Counted from the stretch's first letter, positions 11,816 through 23,090 are shown. The stretch is 64,000 nt of DNA from Rhynochetos jubatus (GCA_027574665.1 CM050672.1:5564001-5628000), one strand, 5' to 3'. Notes: generated from the sequence alone by a model not told the origin. Program-made: numbers and translations.

Positions 11816-13917
11816 AAACGCTCGTGTAGGCACTGGACAGGAGGGTGCCAGGCAGAGCGGAGCGCGGAAGGGGTTGAGTGAAGCCTGCCAAGTTTTTAAA
11901 TAGGTCTCGACGAGAGCCTGTGTCTTGGAGAAACAGACGTCTTTGTCTGCGAGGCAGCGACACCTCGTGGCACCGGGTCCCCCCTTGTCGCTGCCAGCAG
12001 CACATGCGCTTTTCCTGCACCAGCTTCTCGGTCACGCCAAAATCAGGGCGAGTTTGGCCACAGACAGCGGCGGAGCCCAGATTTCAGGGCAGATGTTGCA
12101 CAGGAAACACTGCCGATGATAAGATTCACCCCTGGAAAACGCTTACTAACACCCCACGTCATCTCCCAGAGATCTGCCCGCGGGCTCTCAGCAAGGCCTG
12201 GAGACTGGCTCTACAACTGCTTCCTATTTGTTCAGGCAAGAAGCGTCGGAGCCGTGTTGGTACAGTTTGGCTGCTAAAAGGGAATCGAGCTAGGGCCCTC
12301 CTGAGCCTAGCTTTGGTGTTTTCCTTATACAGGATTATGGTTCTGTGTGTATGACAAAGAGAAACCGTAGAAGTTAAACGGAGGTCGCAAACCAGCCAAG
12401 GAACAGGAAGAGCCCTGGTAACAGAAGCCCGTGGTAAGAAGAAATGGAGATTTTTGGAGCAAGTTGTGAGTGCAGGAACTTGTAACTGCACCTCCTCCCG
12501 CGGCCTGAATCATAATTCAGGGAAATGAGACATCCGATACCTTCGTGGTAAACATAGGAGCTTTCGCCATTACAAACCCAGCTCCATCCGCTCTCCTCCC
12601 GCTCCGTACCCAGAATCTGACACTAACGGGTAGAGCAATGGGCTGTCTGCTGGGCTTGAGGAGTTTTCCATTTGGGAAGCCCCAGAAAGGCCCCTTTTCT
12701 CTACGCCGATGCTACCTTCTGTGTAGTAACTTCAGTGACCCTTTCCCCATGGCAGAGGCCTGGATGGGACTGTGAAGGGCAGAGTGGGACCATGCCAACC
12801 AAACAGGGCGACTGATCGGATTGATCCCCTTCTCCCTCTGTGCACAGAATGTGATGGCACAGCTGTTCCAAGCGTTGTCCTTAGCGTTGCTTGTGGCTGA
12901 ACCAGGGTGTTTCCTGCTGTGTTTCTGATACATAGAGAACAAAACTGCTGTCAGGAAGTCAAGGAGGCTGTAACATCCAGCAAGAACTCAGGAACTGAGC
13001 TTTGCCCCAGGAGAGCTTTGCCCCAAGTACTGCATGCTGGAAACACAAAACACCTCAACAGTGTCACAGCTGCGAATGCCAAGGACAACGGCCAATGTGC
13101 TCATCAATCCGGCAGCGCAGGGGCCAAGACCATCCGTGTGTTGGCACAGTCCTGGCAGCTGCTCCTGATCCTGACTGACATTTTTGGGTTGGTGACAATG
13201 ATTGATAAGTGGTAACTAGGGCATCAGGAAACTGCAGCACTGCCATGCAAGAAAAGGACAGGACTGACCAGAAGGATCCACGTCCTTTCATTCCCTCACA
13301 CTGCGTGGGGCAGATCCCTGTCCCATTTCTGTGCTTTACTTCCCCCATCTGTAAAGAGGAGTCATTCCCTGACTTCTGAAAAACGTTCTTAACCTGGTAA
13401 CATAAACCAAGAGAAAATCTTTAGTCTCTAGTAAAGAGAAGACTATCATAATATCCCATACCACTGGTTGGTTACGGAGGTTTATTATTGCTAGGTTATT
13501 ATTAGATATTTCCTGCAGAAAAACCTTATTTGATTTCTATTAATATTTCACAGCCACAGAGGTAAATTCCAAAGGCCAGATTTTTAATGAGGTGTCTCAC
13601 AAGATAAGGCTTGCAGTGTTTTACTGTGTTCCTTTTGCAAACAGGCTGTGACAGAGCTCAGTTACGTTGCACTGGAGGGCGTAGTACTGCAGCTTTACGG
13701 CATTTTTTTTTCATGAAAAGCACTCACATCTGCTGCTTTCCCTGTTCAGTGTGCAGTGCTGTGTTTGGGCCGGGCCAGGAAGTAAGGCTGAGCGCATGTC
13801 TGCGGGTCATTAACTGCACGCTCCTCTGTAACTCATACAACTTCGTCCAAGAAAACAGCATGATGCAAAGGTAGCAAGAAAAGAAAGGTATTACAAGCGG
13901 GAAAGTTCGGGTTCGGC
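11816..13917. other. IFNLR1 5' flank, probable promoter and 5' UTR
   Basis: This 2.1 kb stretch lies between the CR1 fragment and the IFNLR1 start codon. I saw no convincing TATA box or textbook interferon-response element. TTTTCATGAAAAG near 13,690 is palindromic, but the two-base gap between TTC and GAA does not fit a STAT site. The transcription start and any non-coding first exon could not be placed. A MIR-like remnant sits near 13,285-13,380. Confidence 0.4.
13285..13380 (+). repeat. Possible old MIR/CORE-SINE-like remnant
   Basis: The segment ...ctttacttcccccatctgtaaagaggag resembles the MIR pattern 'tcagtttcctcatctgtaaaatgggg', with a preceding region of similar style. It is diverged and has no clear ends. 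The assignment rests on motif resemblance alone. Confidence 0.3.
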
Positions 13918-13975
13918 ATGTCTCCCTGGAGAGTCGGAGTCCTGATGGCACTGTGCTTCCTGCGGCAGACCAGAG
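13918..13975 (+). CDS. IFNLR1: IFNLR1 coding exon 1, signal peptide
   Basis: Encodes MSPWRVGVLMALCFL and the rest of a 19-residue hydrophobic leader. It ends after the first base of a Gly codon at donor AGAG|GTACAG. No in-frame ATG upstream gives a better leader. This is the least certain exon because signal peptides are poorly conserved. Intron 1 (13,976-14,629) holds nothing recognisable. Confidence 0.8.
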
Positions 13976-16900
13976 GTACAGTACAGCTGCCTTTTTGTTA
14001 CTTTTCATTTCACTACGCTAAGGGGCTGTGCTTGTAGAGGGAAAGACATCGGTAAATTCTAAGCGGTTTAAATGGGAATTGTTCACATGAAGTGAAATAT
14101 TCCACTGTACAGAAATGGCAATTTAAAATCTGTCTGTATATTGTGTCTTGATGAAGGCTGGCGATGTACATGTTTACCTGCCAAGTAAGTACAACTGGCA
14201 AGCCTGTGTGCTGCATCCCGCCCCATTCCTGGTAGGATCTGCCTTGGAAGAAAGGGGATTGAACGAGAGGTGTGAGTCAGCTGTCTGCCTCGGCCAGGGG
14301 CAACGGGGTGGGAGCACGAGGGAGTCAGGCTGGAGTTTGTGGGGTTGTACACCAGGTCACAGGGAAATCCTGTGAGACCATTGGGAAAGACACTCAGTAC
14401 TATAGAATAGGATGTTTCACACAGTTTAGGTCCTAATTCTAAAAGCTGTTGCGGTGAAGCTGTTTTCTAAGAGGAAAACGACTGCATCACAGCCATGCCT
14501 GCTTCCATAGCCAACTTCCAGTCTCAAAGGAACTGAGCTGCTCCACCCCACATTTTGGTCAAACCCAGGGGATGTTTCCTATCCTCAAAGGTATTTTTAA
14601 TCATTCACATAATTTTCTCTTTCAATCAGGTCATAATCAACTTCCCCCTCCTCGAAATGTTACACTACTGTCAAAGGACTTTGACATGATGTTGACATGG
14701 GCTCCAGGAGAAGGCTGCCCATCAGACATGACATACACGGTGAGGTATGAAAGGTAAGTGCTTACAAAGGACATCTGACTGAAAGTACGGCACAGGGCAA
14801 GCACCTCTGCATGTAGATTGATCAGTGTCTTTATGATCAGTGACCTAGCTGCATCCTTTCCCCAAAACCAACCCTTACCCATCTGGAGTGTGCTCCAAAC
14901 TCTGAGCAAGATATGGTACTCATCCTCCACAACACTTCTCTGTAAATTATAACAGACCAGCATGTTTAATATTATGGTATACTTGTTTCTTCTTATAGCC
15001 AGGACCGCATGGGCAAATGGATGAAGGTTCCTCATTGCAAAAATATTCACAGAACCTCTTGCAACCTGACTTGTGTGCTTCCGAACTTTGTCAAAGCCCG
15101 AGCTCGAGTAAAGGCTGTTTCTGGACAAGTCCAGTCGCCGTGGGTAGAATCACAATTCAAGGAATACCACTTGGATGGTGAGTGTCTGTTAGGTTACAGC
15201 CTGGATGAAAGGCCATCCCAACAACAGTGCTGGCATGGGCACTTGGGTAGACACACACCACAGAACCGGTAACAAGCAACTTTATGAATGGCAGAGATTT
15301 GAGTGAGCACAAACAACTATGAGCCGTGATAGTTTTTTTTTCATCAGTGCTGTAGGTGAACAAACTGGCTGCAAAGTTGCTACATACCGGTGGGGGGATG
15401 TTAGATTAGAAAAGACATATTCCGTTCATGTCCGTCACCAGACAGCAGTTAGTAGTGTAGGTCAGCCACAGAACAGCATGACTCTGTGAAGCTAAGACAC
15501 AAGCAAGCACTAATCTTACATCTGGTCACTCAATTGCAGTGGAACTGGCTCCCCCAGTGCTAAATGTGAATGTTGAGGAGAACTTAATCCATGTGACTGC
15601 CTCCTTCCCTTTGGCCACCTGTGTGGAGGGATTCTCTTGGATGTACGACTTGAACCTTTGGGAAGCTGGATCTGAAGAGAAGGTCAGTAAAAGTCAGTAG
15701 ATGAAATGGAGGAATCATGCCCAGCTTGAACTGAAATAGCTTCAAATTTCTGGGCAGGGAGGGTCTGGATCCAGGGCCTGGAGAAACCGAAATGGCCAAA
15801 CCAGTGTTAAACCAAAGCCAGAGGATAAAAAGTAGGTGTGAGTGAGTGCATCCTTATTTTATTGGTAGTTCCCTTTCCTATTCTATTCCTATTTTTATCA
15901 GGAAGATGTGATGAGGAGGATACACAATAGTCAGTATAAAAGGGCAATATCTGAGGTTTAAAACACCAAGTTCAGGTACTGTTAATAGCATGCCATGGCA
16001 GCACAGAGCACAGCACCAGCCGGAAATGCCACCCTAAAATCCATAAACCCTAGGAGAGATGCTTGGTACAAACAGCAAGCAAGAGTTTAAGTGCTTCTCC
16101 ATGCACCTTCCAACGCTGGAGCCACGCCACGTGATGGAGAGAATTATGGGCTAAAAAGGTAGAGAAACGCCACCCAGATAATGAAATAATCATCTTTCCA
16201 ACCCTCTGTCTTTTTTGTTTCTAAACAGAAGCAATACAAAGATAACTTTAGGAAGAATACAGTGACTATCGACACCACTGCACTTAGAGGCAACTACTGT
16301 TTAAATGCCAGATCCTCCTTCCAAAGCATTGACTTCAAGTACAGCGAGTTCTCCCAACCAGTATGTGTGCTATTAAACCACAGAGGTACGTCCCTGCTGA
16401 GAAAAAGATGTAGTGAGACTTCAAATGGGATTATGGCGAGTCAAAGATCTCCATCAAAATTAGCTTTCAACCAAAAAAAAAAAAAAAAGGGTCTTCCTGT
16501 AAAATGGAATGGTTGGGTTTTCAGGTGAAAGGTCTCTGCTTTCCATAGAAACATTTCCATTTAAAAAATCCAACCCTGAAATATTTCCTGGAAATCCTCA
16601 AATATTGTACTTGAGTAAGGCTCACAATGAAATTCTGGGAATTCTAATTTCTCCTGAAAATACTTGCTCCGAGTAAGGCACTGGCTGCTATCAACACTCA
16701 TTTCTGACTGTGACTCAGACTTAGGCAAGTCTGTTTTCATTTCTCTGAATTTATAAAATGAGCACCTGGAGCCTAATGTTTTCTGAGATTTCTGAAAGAA
16801 AAGTGTTGTATAATAGCCCATTATTAGCGTGAAATATACCACCAGCAGGAGATCGTTTTTGCCTTTTTATTTTTCAGCTGTGGAATGGAAGTTCCCATTT

Positions 16901-18084
16901 CCTGCCATGATCCCTGTGTTTGCCCTCCCCATCCTTCTGACAAGTGCCTTCATCACCTGCTTGCTGAAACAAGATGCTAAGCACAAGAAGGTGCCTCATG
17001 CTCTGGTACGGCCCAAACTGGGGAGGAGTGGGGGAGTTCTGTGCTTCCCAGTTTTTTATTCAGAAGCCCCATTATAAGTCAGCTTTCATCCTGGCATGTC
17101 CTTTACCCAAATTTTCTTTAAAAAGCATCCCTAACTCGCTGATCTTTGTGTCTTGTTTCATTTCCCTGGTAGGATTTCTTTAATGTAAAAGCTGCTGGAC
17201 CAGCCTTTCAGTGGGAGCTCAGTGAAAAGGAATTCTTGAGAGACTGTCTCATCTGCACAGAAAATCCAGTGTCACAAAACAAGGTAAACAAAACTTCAGG
17301 AAGAAACAACCCACCATGGATGGCTTCTTTCCTATCATCATCATCAGAAGAGGAGGAGGAGGAAGAGGAAGAAGACAGCAGTACTTTCATCCCATACACT
17401 GAAATGCCTCAGTTTCCAAAGAGACATCTCAACTGTCAACCATCCAGAACAGGTCAGGGGGAAACTAGCTTGGACTCCGGATCTGGAGGGCTCTCCATGG
17501 ATAGTGAATCTGTGCTTGATCTAAGAACCTTGGGTTTCTCTTTCTTTCCAACGAGAATGAATCAGGTGGACACCTCAGGATCCCAAGGGAATGAGGAGGC
17601 ATCCCTTTCGCACAGTTCCTCTTTGGGAAGGATATCCCTCACTGATATAAGATTCCCAGGTCCCAGGGAACATGGAGAGCATGATACGGACGGGGATGAA
17701 TGCCTGGAAATGACCTCTCCTCACACACTGATGGAGGAGATTTGTGCCAAACTCCCAGCCGACGAGCACTCCCTGCATAGGAAGGCTCATCATCTCCCCA
17801 AGTATTCCCCGAAACCAGTGGCTGATCTGCATGTCCGGATCGGTGAGGTACCACAGTTCGGTGAGGATCCCAGCTCCGCGCTGCTCACTGCCTTTCAGAC
17901 ATTGCAGGTGGCACAAGACGAAGGTATTGCAAGTGACTGTTACAGCGATAATTTTGCAGAAGGGACACCTCCTGCATCCACGGTGCTAAGTCACTCATTT
18001 GAAGCTTCAAACAGGGAGGAAAAAGACAATCACAAGTTTAAATTCAAAGGCTACGAACACAGATACGATATGGGAAGGAGTTAG
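13918..18084 (+). CDS. IFNLR1: Interferon lambda receptor 1, 7 coding exons
   Basis: Ligand-binding chain of the type III interferon receptor. In characterised vertebrates it pairs with IL10RB at the plasma membrane and signals through JAK1/TYK2 to STAT1/STAT2. Coding exons: 13,918-13,975; 14,630-14,753; 14,999-15,177; 15,540-15,682; 16,229-16,385; 16,878-17,005; 17,173-18,084. All junctions are GT-AG, with intron phases 1,2,1,0,1,0. The joined frame is 1,701 nt, or 566 residues (human, from memory, 520). Layout: signal peptide about 1-20, two fibronectin-type domains about 21-222, transmembrane helix about 230-250, then a long tail. Human-like landmarks are PPRNVTLLSKDF, SPWVESQF, an acidic run near 322-331, FIPYTEMPQF (Tyr338), and a Tyr561 motif at the C-terminus. 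The start was chosen because it gives a signal peptide in frame. IL22RA1 lies 5 kb downstream in the same orientation. Confidence is high for identity and slightly lower for exon 1. Confidence 0.94.
14630..16385 (+). CDS. IFNLR1: IFNLR1 exons 2-5, extracellular ligand-binding region
   Basis: Exons 14,630-14,753 and 14,999-15,177 make the first fibronectin-type domain (residues about 20-120). It includes LTWAPG, CPSDMTYTVRYE, a Cys-rich segment (CKNIHRTSCNLTC) and SPWVESQF. Exons 15,540-15,682 and 16,229-16,385 make the second domain (about 121-220), with LAPPVLNVNV and GNYCLNARSSF before the membrane. The two-exons-per-domain pattern is typical of class II cytokine receptors. Intron 5 (16,386-16,877) contains a run of 16 A at 16,473-16,488. 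Confidence 0.94.
16878..17005 (+). CDS. IFNLR1: IFNLR1 exon 6, transmembrane segment
   Basis: Encodes residues 221-263. The hydrophobic segment from Ala230 to Leu250 (core PVFALPILLTSAF) is followed by a basic stop-transfer stretch (KQDAKHKK). The exon is 128 nt, not a multiple of three, so skipping it would remove the membrane anchor and shift the frame to an early stop in exon 7. Confidence 0.93.
17173..18084 (+). CDS. IFNLR1: IFNLR1 exon 7, cytoplasmic signalling tail
   Basis: A single 912-nt exon encodes residues 264-566 and the TAG stop. It starts DFFNVKAAGPAFQW. It carries a run of nine Glu and one Asp (322-331) immediately before FIPYTEMPQF, the equivalent of the human region around Tyr343. 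It ends EHRYDMGRS, which resembles the human C-terminal YMAR around Tyr517. Those two tyrosines are the STAT2-docking sites described for the human receptor. The middle of the tail (a Ser/Gly-rich stretch, then LPADEHSLHRKAHHLPKYS) is poorly conserved and I cannot assign motifs in it. Confidence 0.94.
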   Translation, partial: DFFNVKAAGPAFQWELSEKEFLRDCLICTENPVSQNKVNKTSGRNNPPWMASFLSSSSEEEEEEEEEDSSTFIPYTEMPQFPKRHLNCQPSRTGQGETSLDSGSGGLSMDSESVLDLRTLGFSFFPTRMNQVDTSGSQGNEEASLSHSSSLGRISLTDIRFPGPREHGEHDTDGDECLEMTSPHTLMEEICAKLPADEHSLHRKAHHLPKYSPKPVADLHVRIGEVPQFGEDPSSALLTAFQTLQVAQDEGIASDCYSDNFAEGTPPASTVLSHSFEASNREEKDNHKFKFKGYEHRYDMGRS

Positions 18085-19074
18085 GGTACTCTACCAGTTC
18101 TGTGGCATGCCTGGAAAATGCTAGAGAGCTACAGATATGCAGGCAAGGATACCTGAACAAGAACAAGGAGAAGTAACTGATAGTGGTGCTTTTTATATTT
18201 ATTCACCTAGACAGAGGTTTTTTCTACTGATGTCTGGCCTATCAAAGTATAGAGCTGTAGGGACACAAAAGGTGTATTTTTACTGCTAAATAACTAAGGT
18301 ACATTCACCATCCCTCTGTACGGGTACAGCAGTGATGAGGTGCTCAGGCTCTGGTATGGGGCCTATCTGAATCCAGGCAGGGGTGAGGCAATGTGGGGAT
18401 CACACAGCAAACACAGTGCCCTGTGCTCACTCGAGACTTCAGAGCAAAGTAACTTTTACATGTGAGTTATGAAAGGCAAAAATGCCTCTGAGACAGCAAA
18501 AACCACAACCCAGACCTGTGTGAAACCATCAGCTGGGTGCTGAAAACACAGCAGTGTGCCTGCGTGTGGATTTTTAGCCAGGACAAACTGCTAACGTTAC
18601 ACTGGCCTCCCCGAGACTGTAGAACTGCACCCCTGCATGACTGGAAGTACCTTACGGAGACATTAACAACCTCTGCTTTTTGTGGGATGAAAAGATCTCT
18701 CACCTACAGCCATCACCTTCAGTGTTTCAACAGAGTGAACTGAAGTCAAAGTGATAAATGTGCAGCTTGTTTATTTTTATTTTTTAATATACAAATATAC
18801 TTATTGGAGCTGAAATTCCCCCTGCTGTGCAGAATGTCTGGGAGCTGCTTTATACAGAGGCATAAAATACAATATTTTGATATATAACTCTATGTGTGTG
18901 TGTTTATGTTTCCCAGAACTACAAAGGGTGTCTCCAGCTCATCCTGAAAACCATTACATTTTAAAACAGCACTCAGTCATGGGCTTCCCATTCCTAATAC
19001 TTTGGTTTGAGTGGAAAGCCCAGAAAGTCAACCTTACCCTGGGCTGGATCCAGAGCAGTGTAGCCAGCAGGGCG
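18085..19074 (+). other. IFNLR1 3' UTR and downstream flank
   Basis: AT-rich sequence after the stop codon with no coding content. No canonical AATAAA was found close to the stop. A weak polyadenylation candidate is given separately. Confidence 0.5.
18866..18912 (+). other. Candidate IFNLR1 polyadenylation region
   Basis: A variant hexamer AATACA at 18,866-18,871 is followed about 20 bases later by a GU-rich stretch (tatgtgtgtgtgtttatg), the arrangement expected of a cleavage site. It would give a 3' UTR of roughly 800 nt. The hexamer is weak, so this is tentative. Confidence 0.25.
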
Positions 19075-19672
19075 AGGGAGCAGATTCTCCCCTGCTGCTC
19101 TGCTCTGCTCTGCTCTGCTCTGCTCTGCTCTGCTCTGCTCTGGGGAGACACACCCCCCCCTGCAGTGCTGCTTCCAGCTCTGGGGCCCCCAACAGCAGAA
19201 GGACACGGAGCTGTTGGGGCGAGGCCAGAGGAGGCCACGGAGATGCTCCGAGGGCTGGAGCCCCTCTGCCATGGGGACAGGCTGGGGGAGTTGGGGGGTT
19301 CAGCCTGGAGAAGGGAAGGCTCCGGGGAGACCTTAGAGCCCCTTCCAGTGCCTGGGGGGCTACAAGAAAGGTGGGGGGGGCTTTTTCCAAGGGCAGGGAG
19401 TGACAGGATAAGGGGTAACGGGTTTAAATGGAAAGAGGGAGATGGAGATGGGCCATCAGGAAGGAATTCTTCCCAGAGAGGGTGGGGGGGCACTGGGACA
19501 GGTTGCCCAGAGAAGCTGTGGGTGCCCCATCCCTGGAAGTGTCCAAGGCCAGGCTGGATGAGGCTTGGAGCAACCTGGGCTATGGAAGGTGTCCCTGCCC
19601 GTGGCAGGGGCGTTGGAACTAGATGATCTTTAAGGTCCCTTCCCACCCAAACCATTCCGTGATTCTATTAAA
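19075..19672 (+). mobile_element. CR1 non-LTR retrotransposon, 3' fragment
   Basis: Ends in aggtcccttcccacccaaacc plus ATTCCGTGATTCTATT, the typical CR1 3' terminus. It is preceded by the CR1 3' block with gaaggaattcttcccagaga and aggttgcccagagaagctgt. It is about 600 nt and 5'-truncated. Open frames of 230-250 codons on both strands lie here, but they are repeat-derived and not genes. It is inverted relative to the copy at 11,473-11,815. Confidence 0.92.
19096..19140 (+). repeat. (TGCTC)9 pentanucleotide microsatellite
   Basis: Nine perfect copies of TGCTC sit inside the CR1 copy, in the stretch that normally reads 'ctgctctg'. It probably arose by expansion of an internal CR1 motif. Such perfect arrays are usually length-polymorphic. 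Confidence 0.95.
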
Positions 19673-22600
19673 CCCATGAGACTTCCCAGTCAGGTCTCCC
19701 TCTGGCTCACTGTGACCAGGACTGTGACCATCTCTCTGAGCCAAGAACAGAATCACAAGACCACCAGCAAAACACAGAGGAGAGACAAGGCCTGTCTTCA
19801 CTGGTCAATACTGAGCTTTTCAGTGTGTTTTTAATTTGCACTCCTCACATCTCATGGAAACACACTCCCCTGTTTTACTCCAGTAAAAGCATATGCAGAA
19901 GAGCAAAGCATTAGAAGAAAGAGGGAGACACACAAGAGCCATTGTCTGCGTGCAAAGAGAGTTGTCCAGGTGAGGGAAGGGTGTTGATGGAGGGTATTAA
20001 AGATGACATCTTCAAAGAATCAGAACAACATCAGAGAGAGGTAGGGGCTGATAGGAAGGGGTTGGGAACTGCTTTGAAAGAGGGAAGCAAGATGGACTAT
20101 TTAAGTTCCTGATTTAAAGTAAAAAGGGAAGGTGGGAGAAAAGATTAATCAACTAGAATTTTCCGTTTTTTTAACCTGTCCTCTGCAAAGTCCTTAGGTA
20201 CATCCTGCATTGTAATCCCTCCTGTTCCTTTAGAAAGATACAGATCATCCCAATACAATCACCACCCATTTTCTTGTGCAATCAAGGAATACCCCCAGGC
20301 TTTGAGTTACAGGAAGCTCAGAGGTTGTGTAACCTCTACAAAGTTATTTTGACATGTCACAGCTCTGCAAACAGGGCCTGGGAGCACTTTTTGTCTTGTT
20401 CAGCTTTTCTCAGGATGGAAGCTGGGGGAAAGGCTGCAGCATCCCACTTCTCCATGTGTTCTTTCAGCAGGGCAGAGACCTACTTTGCACCACAAAAGTG
20501 TCAGGGATGGCCAGAGCACAGTGCTCCACTTCCGGAGCAATTGTGTCCCTGCCTACCGGTTGTAGCTGTGTAAGCAGAAGAGCAGCTCTCCCTTCTCACT
20601 GGAAGCGGTATGACCCAGTCAACCGAAAAACCTGGACATTGCTCATCTACTGGGTAAGTACAAAAGCTGGAATCGTCTCCTGCATCCTGGACCAGCTGTC
20701 ACTAGGTTTCATGCATCCTCGCTGCATGGGGCTCTGCAGCCTGAGCACTACAGCAGCTCACAGGAGAAAACCACCTTGGTGTTTTTGGCCTTAATCTACT
20801 ACCGTCACAAATCTCTGGCACGCAAGCTTTTCCTCCTCTTCCCCCAGCTGTCCCAGGTTGTAAGCAGAGTTCCATGGAAAGTCTGTGTTATGAACCTCTC
20901 AGCCTGGTTTTGTCCTTAGGAACTAATTTCTGATGCAGGATCAGGGTTTAGTTTGGAAGCTGAAAACCAAGTGTTTAATTTTAAACTTGGAACCAGACTT
21001 TTGGAGATCTTCAGGCACCAAAAGATTCAGAGAGGTGTTTCCTGGGCTGTTCAAAAGAGAACATCTCTCTAGAAATAAGGGCAAAAATAAAGCTTTAAGT
21101 TATATTCCCAAAACGAAAGTCTCAGGTGCACTACGATTTCCCTCACCTCTGCCTTACCATGGGTCATTACACAGCAGAAGCATGAAGCAGTGATGTGAGG
21201 GAAGGAAAAAAATGGAAATACTTTAGCAAGCTATTCAGGAAACACCCTAATGAAGAGTTGTACTTAATTAGATGTGGCCCATACCAGTGGCTAGGTGTGT
21301 CTTGTTTAATAAACCCATGAGGCTTCTGCATGGGTCCAAGTGAGATGAGAAAGACAAAACGACAGCGCCGCATCAGTGGCAAGACTTGAAGCATGGAGCC
21401 CAGTTGATATCAAAGCAGGGCAAGGCACAGAACCAACTTGAGGAACAGGAAAGCCACGAGATGAAGAGGGCAGCAGAAGGGGTAGTTTCCTCACGTTTGG
21501 CCACAGGGATACAGCAGTGAAAGCAGGGTGCTTTCAGCTTCAGAAGCACCCCTGGTTTGCATTTTGAGTAAATCGGCTGCCAGTGTGATGTTGTTTATGG
21601 GAGTCACTTGTAATAAGAAAAAATCCAGCATTTAGGAGCTTTAGACAATATAAGAACACTGCTCATAAAGACCTTGTCGAATGGATACTTGTCCTACGTG
21701 GTTTAGGGCAGATATTTGTGTTAAAGCTGAAGCTATCACAATTTGAACACTCCTGAGCGCTCAGGACAGCCCAGTCAGTTTTGGTTTGGTGGAACCTCAG
21801 CCTTAGGCAATGGCCCAGTTAGTCCCAGGCAAAACCGAGGGCTGAGGACAGGACTTCCCCATTTCGTGAAGTTATGACCATGGGATGAAGTAAGTCGGAG
21901 AAATAAACTAGGGAGGGTATCCAGCCTGTGGCAAGGGAATAGCTATCCTATAAAAATTCAAAAGCAGGGGTGAAGGGAGTTTCCTAAGCCTCAGATTCTG
22001 CTTGTATGTGTGAAGCTTTCTCCGCTGAGGACATCTTGGGTAAAATAAGCAGGAAGCAGCTGTACCAGTTCTTCAGATGTTACACACATCTGGTGGGTCT
22101 AAATCTGCATCTCCTGGAGACAGACAATTAGTTTTCACTTTTGACCAAAGAGAGAAATGTCTCTCCCTCTTCTGAGAAAGCCTGAAAAGGTAACTTACCC
22201 ACACTCTAAAAAACTAAGAATGCTACAGAAAAGGAACTCTCTCTCTTCCTTGTTTACATTTCACACGAACTCCCAGTTCTTCCCATACGGCATTTGTGAT
22301 CCTCAGAACAGAGCCTTACGATGTAAGCAACCACAAAGATGAACTGTAGGTCTACAGCAGCCTCTGAGAAAGCGACAGGAAGGCACTTGCTCCTCCTACA
22401 GAAAGGCCACATCCGTTCTACCTCAAATGAAAGAACCTCTGGAGCCACCTGGTAGCGCAGAGCCATGGCAGACTCGAGGAGCTCAGGCTCTGCCCAGTAT
22501 GCAGCAGGGCTCCTGCTAGTCATCTGGCTCTCATCCATGCCCGTATGAACCATAAGAGCTTAAAAACTAGTGACCTGTCAGACTTTTGTTTTCAGAAAGC

Positions 22601-23090
22601 ATTGAAAGGCTTTAAGGAAATAGGTGTCTTGCTTGCAGCAGTTATAAAACCAAGTAGGTGCACAGCACTACGTTGTAATGTCTAGAGTTTGAACAAGTCA
22701 AAGTTACCTGGCCAGGAAAGCCCCAAAACAGAAACCTCAGTGAAGGCTTTGAGGCAGGAAGCTCTTTATCAGTAAAACGGTATTTGACTCCATTTCAAAG
22801 GCTGGGGATTTTCTAAGCCTCTGGCTCGCGCACCTTCGCACAGTTAGGTGCACATACTCAGAAGGGGAGAGGTGCTCCTGTGTCACTCTTACATTCTCCT
22901 TACACATGCGCACAGGCCTTGTGCTGGTGACCTCAGACCCGAACGCAGGCGGGATAGCTGCTCCGCAGCCTGTTACTGAGCAACAAATCCAACCCAGCCT
23001 CCCAAACAAGAATTCAGTTCTTGTAAAAGGTGATTCACCTGCACACAGGATCAACTGCCTGCTCTCGCAGCCCAGCCTGCAGACTTATTC
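19673..23090. other. Spacer between IFNLR1 and IL22RA1, includes IL22RA1 promoter
   Basis: No gene is supported. The longest open frame (20,354-20,794, +, 146 codons) has no recognisable domain. The last few hundred bases before 23,091 should contain the IL22RA1 promoter and 5' UTR. I saw no clear TATA box. Confidence 0.55.

Noticed and set aside
11505..12035. Minus-strand open frame of 176 codons
   Set aside because: It overlaps the minus-strand CR1 fragment and its flank. It shows no domain and no splice context.
13685..13700. TTTTCATGAAAAG palindrome upstream of IFNLR1, considered as a STAT site
   Set aside because: STAT sites need three or four bases between TTC and GAA. Here there are two, and a single occurrence is not informative.
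14637..15128. Minus-strand open frame of 163 codons
   Set aside because: It is antisense to IFNLR1 exons 2 and 3, a shadow of the conserved coding sequence.
18877..19655. Open frames of about 230-250 codons on both strands
   Set aside because: They lie mostly within the CR1 copy and its microsatellite. The translations are repeat-derived and not reverse transcriptase in an intact frame.
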